Virus record (IMG/VR): IMGVR_UViG_3300038428_000825
Location: 1 to 64,000 of that record
Length of the DNA: 64,000 nucleotides
Source of the DNA: a virus
Direction: 5' to 3' (one strand)
Made by a program: the position numbers and the translations under genes. Below, in pieces: positions 56,901 through 64,000 of this stretch; the first letter of the stretch is position 1; each line of letters opens with the position of its first letter. The notes beneath the pieces were generated by a model. It was not told the DNA's origin. It saw only the letters and a program-made list of their open reading frames with translations, and ran no database searches.

Positions 56901-58942
56901 TCTTCGATCCGACTCACGAGCTGGCGCAGAAGAGCTATTCGATCAAGACCACTGTCGGCGGCAAGGACTATTTCATACCGGTGCTCGGCCGTGAGGCATA
57001 CGGCGGCAAGGCCAATGCCCACGACCTGATGGGTTACTCGGCAAACAAGTGGGAGAACGAGCTGCGCAACGTGTTGCAGACGGCCAACGACGTGAATGAG
57101 GGCTTCGGCGCCAAGGTTCCTTTCGAGGATGTACTGGCCAGCTACGTCCAGAAAGTCCGGGAGTCCTACGGCGTCGGCAAGGAAGGAGTGTGGAGAGCCC
57201 CAACGATCGACCCGCTGGGGTTTGAGGGCAGGGCGACGGCGCGCGCGTCAACACTGCGCTATGCCGATGGGTCCGTCAACCCCTTCGAGATCGGGGTTGG
57301 CAAAGAATACCTGGACCTGATGTCCAAGGAACACGCCGAGATCCTGCGAGGCGGCGGCCGCGTGCAGGCCGTATCAGTTCGTCATCCGATCAACGCCGTG
57401 GTTATGGCCGAGGTGCGCTACGATCCGAATCTCAACGGATCGTGGCAGGTTGGCGCCGATCCGGTGATGCAGCGCATGATGCGCATGGACGCCGACGGCG
57501 ACCGGCTGTCGTTCCACATGGCAAACACCCAGGCCGTGAAGTGGGCAGAGGACGTTGCCGATCCGGCTGGTCTCCAAGGTGAGCGCGCGGCAGAGTATGC
57601 CCGCTGGCAAAGGTTTTCAGAACAGATCAACAATCCGGAAAGTCTGCAAGGCAGGCTCGGAGCCTTCCGCCGCGTCTTTGAAGGCGACGAATCGAACCCT
57701 CGTGAATACGTGAAGGGATCGATGACGGATGTCTTCTCCAACGTCAGGAAGTTCGCGGGAAGGGATCTCCGCAAAGCGATCCAGGCTCGTACTGCGGCGG
57801 CCGATGTGGGCATGCTGTCGAACACCTTCGACTTGCTCGAAACCTCGATGGCTCACAACGATCTCTTCCGCGATCCGTTCGAGAAGCTGATCACCCATGA
57901 GTTCTCCTACGACATCGTGCGCGAGGCATCGATCGCCGCGGCAAAGCTGAAGGGCGGCGGAGCGTACCAGGATCTGACCACGCTGATGGCATGGAACAAC
58001 TCTCTTCGCTCGGCGCTTAACGATCGCAGCGAAAAGGGCATGAACCGGTTCATCACCGCCATGACGGAAGGCGCACAGAACTTCGGCAAAGAGATCGCGG
58101 TCAACGATGCCCAGAAGGCATTCTTCAAGATTGCCGACGAGACCGCAGAGATCAATCCGTACCTTGAGTTCGCGCAGCAACGGCGCGACCTGCTGGAGAA
58201 ACTGTGGCGAGGCCACGACTCCAATGTCAGCGAGATCCAGCAGATCATGACCGTGACTGGCGAGAATGCTGCGAAATATGCCAGGCGCGACATCGTCACC
58301 CTGTTCAACAATCAGGTGCCTGCAGTACAGGCATTTGCCCACCGGGGCGCCAGTGACTACTCGGCTGCCACTCTGGGTGCGGAGAACGCCCGCACGGCCG
58401 CCGGGAAGTTCGCTCAGAAGACAGGCCAGGCCGCCGAGGGCGTCTTCAACCAGGCAGCTCGCTCTGTCGAAGAGGTCGTGCAGGCGGCGCGCGGGACCGG
58501 CGCAATGAAGGTGCTCGGCGTTGGAGCGGCCGTCGCGGTTGGGGCTGGCATCCTGTTTGGCTCCTTGCGCAGTCCTCGAAAGGGACAGGCATTGGCTCCC
58601 TCCGGGAACCGTTTCCGCCCGGAAGAAAAGATCGGCGTGGATGGCCATGTTCCAGGAGAACCTGAGACCGGGGTTATGGCGCCTGCCAACCCTCCTCGTA
58701 GAATCAGGCCCGCCCAGGGCGGAGTACGAACCGCAGTCGTAGCGCCGATCGGTCGCACGACGGAGCTTGAAGTACACATGCAAGCGGATGATCGCGGAAG
58801 GGCTGCAGAAGCCTCGAAGATAGCGACCCGTCTGGCAGCTCCAGCAGGCAACTCCCACGTCTCGATCACCTACCGCGACACCACGCGCCTTGATAGCTTG
58901 CGGACCAAAGAACGGATCCGCGAGGCAATGGACGAGAGATAA
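53903..58942 (+). CDS. giant virion protein with RNA polymerase-like catalytic motif
   Basis: 1679 residues from GTG 53903 (or ATG 53912). Hydrophobic segments at about 23-42 and 51-70. Key site: VRHPINAV (R1160, P1162) and MRMDADGDRLSFHM (D1196, D1198, D1200, H1205). In E. coli RNAP beta-prime the R-x-P and NADFDGDQMAVH elements lie 35 residues apart with His 9 after the first Asp; here 36 and 9. About 105 residues later ADVGMLSNTFDLL resembles the LGxIxN motif of YonO/RdRP-type polymerases. GKDYFIPVLGREAYGGKAN (K1021, K1036) could be the first barrel. Candidate ejected virion RNA polymerase; activity is inference. Confidence 0.7.
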   Translation: MTLMDPRDIFKNLTGVYGWAAERPGLMFGAGAAALAAPLFMKNDERGYFKTSAMTTPAIVAAAMVAPRLIPTAISEGKRLIDVVKQVPTDYGFRDGVYQAATGAVNIAELRSAYEEGRISINEYLAGQSRFYAGLPIEEITSNQIEREFSALTSHFNRLYEDPTKHRLLENALFHAQLKQSGAADKLGWQGLTAVAPTMTANEMSDVIDANSKDIDWIREMNFRLREASEAKVAGEGAVVPQLKDLASTNAEFMTSESYAGRGRALLEEQHAALAQEIDDLLKDSAAVKQYGYRAENIEVITLPAGRNRPINEIVGLRIDGDLTIPVIDGNGGIRLGSSFENSGVSRFFMQHGGDVSADVYGVRGLRYGKDFVREELSRAQFVVGRDPLNGNPFQAEDAGVAQATRRQQQFYSNQGVFADMPGSFPVDGEDRGVWSRMRPERKVAEITHQVDSGGKIRTTGGTKIDTLEREETRLIEPMGVHNREKESLRIKSMNKSIWAEVAEGHAGFSATDYTDLPEFGVHSLQITPSQRALFGDLPEWNQVAEAGFDSRLALEDSARALSLDMALSKIGAKQRAVGYIAKDAGVNEMIAADMWDRLLPFLSNRKNYEAMRNVGYIGEGARIMKKNVGAEAVRHVNYLVHENMLSEDLLKGGTFGRDQVLGMKYGTSMFAQGDSNRIINHSVNEADGTILLQVEERLGVQGMKTHNLGKQTVSRALEDVEMDRVIRGFNNYFRVSGQGGAVADEVDSVVLEQFNSAKANNPLQILNDSLGDTFRRLDSIYGAGNKPAFLTEAKFSGRSHLDRLAELGYSYENGRLITHTGNLRDLQGSAADYTQAADYIRDLMDEVGARIKNKQIAGDRFMESYIDWSFKHEDGTYLEYLMQRALPESMSVSDHMALNHASRVGITRDALQQMSLAGEHETAREILSRLETDGSTGMTWDFMQHTDPSVRDFSKPFGEASISIDEAVGDSLIDRLGTAEGRVMKATGPDGKVGIKSTIFDPTHELAQKSYSIKTTVGGKDYFIPVLGREAYGGKANAHDLMGYSANKWENELRNVLQTANDVNEGFGAKVPFEDVLASYVQKVRESYGVGKEGVWRAPTIDPLGFEGRATARASTLRYADGSVNPFEIGVGKEYLDLMSKEHAEILRGGGRVQAVSVRHPINAVVMAEVRYDPNLNGSWQVGADPVMQRMMRMDADGDRLSFHMANTQAVKWAEDVADPAGLQGERAAEYARWQRFSEQINNPESLQGRLGAFRRVFEGDESNPREYVKGSMTDVFSNVRKFAGRDLRKAIQARTAAADVGMLSNTFDLLETSMAHNDLFRDPFEKLITHEFSYDIVREASIAAAKLKGGGAYQDLTTLMAWNNSLRSALNDRSEKGMNRFITAMTEGAQNFGKEIAVNDAQKAFFKIADETAEINPYLEFAQQRRDLLEKLWRGHDSNVSEIQQIMTVTGENAAKYARRDIVTLFNNQVPAVQAFAHRGASDYSAATLGAENARTAAGKFAQKTGQAAEGVFNQAARSVEEVVQAARGTGAMKVLGVGAAVAVGAGILFGSLRSPRKGQALAPSGNRFRPEEKIGVDGHVPGEPETGVMAPANPPRRIRPAQGGVRTAVVAPIGRTTELEVHMQADDRGRAAEASKIATRLAAPAGNSHVSITYRDTTRLDSLRTKERIREAMDER

Positions 58943-58944
58943 CC

Positions 58945-61900
58945 ATGAGCGTCATCACCACCGAAAAGGATTACAGCACGAACAATCCACTCGACGCGGG
59001 CTACTTCCGCGTCGGGTTTGTCACCCTGCAGATCCCACCACATGACATTGTGACATCGCGTGTTGTGAACAACGAAAAGATCACGCCTCTCCGCGGCATG
59101 AACGAGATGTTCCAGAAGACAGGGCAAGCTCGCTGGGATGTGACCGTGAGCTGGACGGCCCTGTTGAATGACGCCGATCAGGTCACCAGGTATCAGCAGT
59201 GGGAAGACCTTCGCAATATGGTCGCCATCTTCAAGGCTGCTCCTTTCGTAGAGGTGGAGTCTCCGCACCTGCGCCAGATGCTGGCTGCTCATGATCCGGA
59301 GTTCTCCACCAGACGCCTCTCGATGGGCCTCCGCCAGCTTCGCGTCGACAACCATCCCGATGTCATCGACGCACTCAAGGTCACCCTGACGATGACCTAC
59401 TTCAACTGTCTGCCCTATACCCAGGACTTCGGATACCAGGGTGATTCCGGACAGAGTGTGAGTGCTTACCAGTCACAGAAGTTCAAGAAGTACATTTCCC
59501 AGTGGCGCCAGATCAACATGGAGCGGGCCTTCCGCTACCCAGGAGACCCGATCTGCCCCTTGTGGCTGGCACAGAATCCTGGCGAGCTGGCTCTCAAGTG
59601 GAGAACCTACCTTCCAATCCAATCTGGGCAAGTTCCGGACTACGCCGGCCAACTCAACGCACCGGCGACCATCGGCGGAACGGTTGTTCCATCCACAGTC
59701 ACACCAAAGGCTCCGAAGGGAAAGGTTTCTCTTCCGCCCGCGATCATCCAGCTCATTCAGCAGATTGCGCCTCAGTTTGGTGTCGACCCTTCGATCATGG
59801 AGGCCGTCTGCTGGCATGAGAGCGGCGGCAATCCCAATGCAAAGAACCCGAACTCAACTGCGAAGGGACTCTTCCAGCTGCTGGACGGAACTGCCAAGAC
59901 TCTCGGGGTGACGAACTCTTACGACCCAACGCAGAACACCACAGGCGCCTGCAAGTACATATCGTCGCTGAAGAACCAGTTCGGTTCCTATGAGCTGGCA
60001 TTGGCCGCCTACGCAGTGGGTCCGGCCTACGTCAAGTGCTACTTGAACGGCACGACCATGACACTGCGGAATGGGACTGTCATCAATCCTGGCAAACAGG
60101 TCACAGGCGGAATTCCTCCAGCCGGGATGCCTGCTGGCGCCAATGCGCCGGGATACGTTGCAGCCGTCATGGGCGCAGCTCAGTCCTCGTTTGGGTACAA
60201 CGGCACCGCCACGTCTACAACGCCAACCGTAGCGCCTAGCCCTGCGCCGGCAACGAATGCAACGACACCGGCCAGCTCAGGGTCAAACCCGACAACTACG
60301 ACCAGTTCGAGCACCGAAGCTGCCTTTGAAGCACAGGTAACCAATCTTGTGGCTCAAGGCTGGAGTGTTGATCACCGGGCCGATCCCGGTGGCGTCGGCG
60401 TTCTCTTCCTGTACAAGGAGAACGAACTCCGAGTTGCTCCTCAGGATTCCGATTCAGGCGGTGTGCAGCCCGGCCTTTGGCCGGAAGGTATCTCGGTGCT
60501 CTTCGTCAACAACCTGGCGCAGATCCCGCTGGCCGGCTTCCAGTATCCGACCTACCAGCATGTCGGACCCTGCAGCTCTCTTGTGCAGGTGTCGTTCGGT
60601 TCCCAGGGAACGCGCAACAATCCGAACACGGACGAGCCAATCCACAACGGCCTGATGACTCTGACCTCGATGGCGCACATGCTGGAACAGCAGTACCAAC
60701 GCCTGCGCACACAGTTCCGTTCGATTGCATCGGTTCACAGGATGCACGCGGTCTACGTCGAGAACCAGGTTCTCAACATGCTCGGGATCTTCGGGCTGAT
60801 GCTCGATCAGGTGACCACCGAGACCGTGCCCGATTCCTCGGATATGGCCATGGCTCAGCTCACAGCCTGCCAGTACGAGAACAAGTTCGAAGAACTCACC
60901 TCCTACAAAGTCAATGCGATTGATGGCGTCTACATGACTGCCCTGCAACAGACCGTGTTGCAAGGGGACACGCTTGCCCAGGCGGCAACGGCGGCGTCGC
61001 CTGACGAGAGGGCATTGATGGGTGCGGCCTTCACCTATCGCCAGCACATGGCCAGCTCCGACGAGAACGATATGAGCGCACGGCTTCTCAATGCCGCCGA
61101 AAACCCCTCTGACTCGTCGCCCTTCGGATTCATGAATGGAGCCCAGTCCTTCTTTGTCAGCGAAACAGATGCGGATGCGTTGACGAACGAGTTTATGGAA
61201 AAGTCTTCCAGTTACCCGGTCGCCGCGGCGCGCGTGAAGCAACTTCAGCAGTCCGGCAATACAACGCAGTGGACGATGGCCGATTACCTGATGTTCAAGT
61301 CCTGCGCTTATGACGCGGCGGGAACTGGCGCCATCACATCACTCGTGTCGAGCATCGATCAGGGGCTGGCAGCCGACACCGATCTGAGCCGGCAGAAGAT
61401 GGTCAGCGATGTGTATTCGCGGCTCTTCCCTTACTTCGCGGAGAACGATCCGAGCCTGCGCAACGCCCTGAACCAGATCATGCAGAGCCCAACGCTTGGC
61501 GCGAGCATCAAGAACTCCGTCTCTGCAAGCGACCCCGCCCTTTCGAATGCCAACCATGGCGCCTACCGCGACATGGGCCTGAACAGTCAGGTCCTCGACG
61601 GGGAAGACTTCAACCCCGGAATGTACTTCACGAGCGACAAGACGACCTACCTGGCCAAGACGAGGACAGCCCTCGGGAACATCACAGCGCAGATTGCCTC
61701 AGGTTCAAGCCAACTGAACAGCGACAGCAACGGATACCAGGTTCCTGCGGGAACGATTCCTCTGTCCACGACGACCTCGATTCCCGGCAACATGGACTCG
61801 ATCATGAAGATGATCAATGTTCCGGGTTACAGCATGACCGAGGCATTTCCCACCTTCAAACTGTTCTTCATGGAGGACGCCAACAGTGGCATCTATTACG

Positions 61901-64000
61901 CATTCGACAACTTCTACAGCTACAGTGCGGTGATCGACATCGAAGTGCAGCGGCCAACCAACAAGCCGGCGACCCTCCGCATGAAGCTGATGAATCTCAC
62001 GCACCTGTTGAGCCACAAGCTCTATGATGCTTCGCTGGCCGGCAAGTGGGAGGCATCGCTCGACCGATTCGCCATCAACACAGGTGGCACGGCCGCGGCC
62101 ACAGGCTCGGATGTTCCCACCAAAGGATTCGTCGGACGGAACGGCATCGGTGGCGCGCCCTATCAGATCATGGGCAAGGACAACACCGAAGGCTACGCCG
62201 GCGGCGACATGTCCAACCGCAGGATACCGCTCCAATACTTTCCTCTTCAGACGGGCAGTAAGATCCAGCTTCGCGTGGGGTTCTCCAACAATCCGGACAA
62301 GTTGACACCTGTCTTCTGTGGCGAGGTCACCGAGATCGAGGGCAACGAGATCCTGACCGTCACTGCCCAGAGCTACCTTCTTGAGCTTGCATCCCTGAGC
62401 GGCGACAAGATGAACTCGAACTCATGGTTCCAGCTTGGGTCACTGCTTCAGAACACCGTCAACATCCTGATTCCGGGATCGGGTGGCGGCATGTCCAAAG
62501 GGCCTGCCTACGGAGGCGTCACCATCTTCGGCGATGCCGGCGATGTGGGCACGGTGATCTGGATGATGCTCAAGAACTCCGGAGCCAAGCACTTCGGTCA
62601 CTGGCAGGTAAACAGTCCTGCCAATTCCTTGCTCAAGGGCTTCTCATGGAAGGAACTGGCCGCCGCGCCGGCCGCCGGCGCCGCCAGTGTTGCCGGTATG
62701 GACAACGTGGCCGCCGCGCTTCAGAACGTCTACGACCGGTGCGACGAGAACATCATGGTCGATACGGCCGTTCAGTATGACGGGACGTCGGTCAGCACGG
62801 ACCCCAAGACGCACTCTCAATCCCGGAGCTGGATGGATCAGCGGAAGTATCCCTGGGCGCCGGCATCCTACTATGTCGATTCCAAGACCACGTTGACGGT
62901 GTGGGAACTCATTCAGGACATCGCCAGACGCTATCCGGAATACCTGTTGCTGGAGAAATGGTACGGCTTCCCTTACAGCTGTGACGCGACCCTGGTCTTT
63001 GGCCATCCCTTCGACTGGTACACGGCGCGGCCTCAGATGCTCGGCGACACGGAGCGTGTGCGCGCACTGAACCAGAACAACCAGGCATACATCCAGTGGT
63101 GGAATGCGAGTGGGAAACAGATGTTCCTCGATGTCATGGGGGACGGCACCATGCCCGTCACCGTGGCTCTCTACAAGAACCAGCTGCTCCAGCAAGCAGG
63201 CGCGAGTCCGTCTGGGCTTGCCGCGGCGCTTCAGTCGCTGTTGACGATCGCGGTAGATGGTGTCGATACGGGTTCACAGACTGCCAACGATTGGCTGGCT
63301 CTTCCTGGCAAGCTCATCTACACCATCATCCCCGGAGAAAGAGAGGCTCTTCGGAATCTCCAGAAGAAGATCAACGCGGTGCAGAGCGCGTACTACGCTT
63401 CCATCCTGGCCGGGGATCAGAAGTCGACCGACTTCCTGAAGCCGGTGCGGCGCTACCACTTCATCGACCATCAGTCCATCGTGCATAACGGGATGAGGGT
63501 CAACGACAAGATCTACAACTGCATCCGCATCGGCGATCCAGAGAAGAACGGCAAGACCTATCCCATCCTGGCCAACGCCAGCATTCCTCCCAACCATGTG
63601 CGCGCGCTCGATGTCACCGACCAGATCAACGACCCCAAGCAGAATGTCATCGACCAATCCCTCTCCGGCAACACCGGGCTGATCATGGCCTATGGCCAGA
63701 GCTTCCTGAGGGAAGAACTGGGCAAGATGTACCGGGGCGAGATCGTGCTGCGCTGCATTCCTGAGATCGAACCGCAGGACGTTCTTCTCGTTACCGATCC
63801 GTCCACGGGGATGGTCGGGCCGGTCGAGGTCGAGACCGTCACCCATGTGATGAACCTGGAATCGGGATTCATCACCATCATCAAGCCGCGCGCGGTCATC
63901 ACGATCAACGAAGCTGCATCGGCCAACTTCTTCCGAATGCTGATGATGGCTATGGGAACCGTGATCCCAGAGATCCACCGTCTGAGCAATCTCTCCGTCT
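58945..64000 (+). CDS. baseplate hub-like protein with embedded lytic transglycosylase, 3' end outside the window
   Basis: Frame open from ATG 58945, 2 nt after the previous stop, to the window edge (1685 codons, no stop). Residues about 262-365 are an SLT lysozyme-like domain: CWHESGGNPNAKNPNSTAKG with the catalytic Glu at 292, GLFQLLDGTAKTLGV, and YELALAAYAVGP. A Pro/Thr-rich linker follows, then helical and beta regions; residues about 1110-1160 (PVFCGEVTEIEGNEILTVTA) look like a phage hub domain. A tail lysozyme that opens peptidoglycan during injection is implied. The SLT domain is nested rather than terminal. Confidence 0.8.
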   Translation, partial: MSVITTEKDYSTNNPLDAGYFRVGFVTLQIPPHDIVTSRVVNNEKITPLRGMNEMFQKTGQARWDVTVSWTALLNDADQVTRYQQWEDLRNMVAIFKAAPFVEVESPHLRQMLAAHDPEFSTRRLSMGLRQLRVDNHPDVIDALKVTLTMTYFNCLPYTQDFGYQGDSGQSVSAYQSQKFKKYISQWRQINMERAFRYPGDPICPLWLAQNPGELALKWRTYLPIQSGQVPDYAGQLNAPATIGGTVVPSTVTPKAPKGKVSLPPAIIQLIQQIAPQFGVDPSIMEAVCWHESGGNPNAKNPNSTAKGLFQLLDGTAKTLGVTNSYDPTQNTTGACKYISSLKNQFGSYELALAAYAVGPAYVKCYLNGTTMTLRNGTVINPGKQVTGGIPPAGMPAGANAPGYVAAVMGAAQSSFGYNGTATSTTPTVAPSPAPATNATTPASSGSNPTTTTSSSTEAAFEAQVTNLVAQGWSVDHRADPGGVGVLFLYKENELRVAPQDSDSGGVQPGLWPEGISVLFVNNLAQIPLAGFQYPTYQHVGPCSSLVQVSFGSQGTRNNPNTDEPIHNGLMTLTSMAHMLEQQYQRLRTQFRSIASVHRMHAVYVENQVLNMLGIFGLMLDQVTTETVPDSSDMAMAQLTACQYENKFEELTSYKVNAIDGVYMTALQQTVLQGDTLAQAATAASPDERALMGAAFTYRQHMASSDENDMSARLLNAAENPSDSSPFGFMNGAQSFFVSETDADALTNEFMEKSSSYPVAAARVKQLQQSGNTTQWTMADYLMFKSCAYDAAGTGAITSLVSSIDQGLAADTDLSRQKMVSDVYSRLFPYFAENDPSLRNALNQIMQSPTLGASIKNSVSASDPALSNANHGAYRDMGLNSQVLDGEDFNPGMYFTSDKTTYLAKTRTALGNITAQIASGSSQLNSDSNGYQVPAGTIPLSTTTSIPGNMDSIMKMINVPGYSMTEAFPTFKLFFMEDANSGIYYAFDNFYSYSAVIDIEVQRPTNKPATLRMKLMNLTHLLSHKLYDASLAGKWEASLDRFAINTGGTAAATGSDVPTKGFVGRNGIGGAPYQIMGKDNTEGYAGGDMSNRRIPLQYFPLQTGSKIQLRVGFSNNPDKLTPVFCGEVTEIEGNEILTVTAQSYLLELASLSGDKMNSNSWFQLGSLLQNTVNILIPGSGGGMSKGPAYGGVTIFGDAGDVGTVIWMMLKNSGAKHFGHWQVNSPANSLLKGFSWKELAAAPAAGAASVAGMDNVAAALQNVYDRCDENIMVDTAVQYDGTSVSTDPKTHSQSRSWMDQRKYPWAPASYYVDSKTTLTVWELIQDIARRYPEYLLLEKWYGFPYSCDATLVFGHPFDWYTARPQMLGDTERVRALNQNNQAYIQWWNASGKQMFLDVMGDGTMPVTVALYKNQLLQQAGASPSGLAAALQSLLTIAVDGVDTGSQTANDWLALPGKLIYTIIPGEREALRNLQKKINAVQSAYYASILAGDQKSTDFLKPVRRYHFIDHQSIVHNGMRVNDKIYNCIRIGDPEKNGKTYPILANASIPPNHVRALDVTDQINDPKQNVIDQSLSGNTGLIMAYGQSFLREELGKMYRGEIVLRCIPEIEPQDVLLVTDPSTGMVGPVEVETVTHVMNLESGFITIIKPRAVITINEAASANFFRMLMMAMGTVIPEIHRLSNLSV

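Noticed and set aside
57485-57520. DADGD as a calcium-binding EF-hand or dockerin loop
   Set aside because: EF-hand loops need DxDxDG; here the order is DxDGD with no following Glu at position 12, while the His offset and upstream R-x-P fit RNA polymerase.
1-64000. CRISPR arrays, integrase, attachment sites
   Set aside because: No regularly spaced repeats and no tyrosine or serine recombinase motifs were seen in any long frame.

Overview
The window is part of a GC-rich genome of a tailed bacteriophage with a contractile tail (myovirus type). The evidence is an ordered structural block: large terminase, portal, prohead protease, HK97-like capsid, neck proteins, tail sheath, tail tube, two tail-chaperone-like proteins and the start of a baseplate hub. 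No integrase, ribosomal or host housekeeping gene was seen, and no tRNA. The host cannot be named from sequence alone; GC content and codon use suggest a GC-rich bacterium.

Layout. 1-4.8 kb: small early or accessory genes, two leftward and then a rightward run that includes a GroES-like co-chaperonin. 4.8-10.4 kb: a leftward defence block, a PD-(D/E)XK nuclease and a 1.46 kD-residue-scale (about 1459 aa) Avs-like STAND NTPase with an N-terminal endonuclease domain. 10.4-11.1 kb: gene-free, with an orphan intrinsic terminator and an AT-rich cluster of palindromes. 11.1-15.7 kb: phage accessory genes (dual-specificity phosphatase, secreted coiled-coil protein, Cys-rich protein, HTH-metallophosphoesterase). 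15.7-21.4 kb: a second leftward defence block (DUF4209/HEPN-like protein and TrlF-like PHP-ATPase) with terminal inverted repeats and an apparent 8-bp target duplication, which looks like a mobile element that split a phage promoter. 21.4-23.6 kb: glycine-zipper membrane proteins. 23.7-36.3 kb: head genes. 36.4-41.8 kb: decoration, lysis-like and small membrane genes with an HNH endonuclease. 41.8-49.7 kb: neck, sheath, three tube-like paralogues and chaperones. 49.7-64 kb: three giant virion proteins.

Most interesting result: the 1679-residue protein at 53903-58942 carries DADGD plus a His at the spacing seen in the catalytic loop of RNA polymerase beta-prime, preceded by an R-x-P at nearly the right distance and followed by a motif resembling one in YonO/RdRP-like two-barrel polymerases. 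It is a candidate virion-packaged RNA polymerase in a contractile-tailed phage.

Two promoter-like families recur on the plus strand. Class A is TTGGTA-N16-(C/G)ANN(C/T)T, usually just after a hairpin. Class B is CCTATACTAGACAG without a clear -35. A third recurrent signal is the palindrome CTAACNGTTAG after structural genes. The defence block at 15.7 kb sits exactly in a class B motif, so the ancestral order (gene ending 15694, promoter, gene starting 21398) can be reconstructed.
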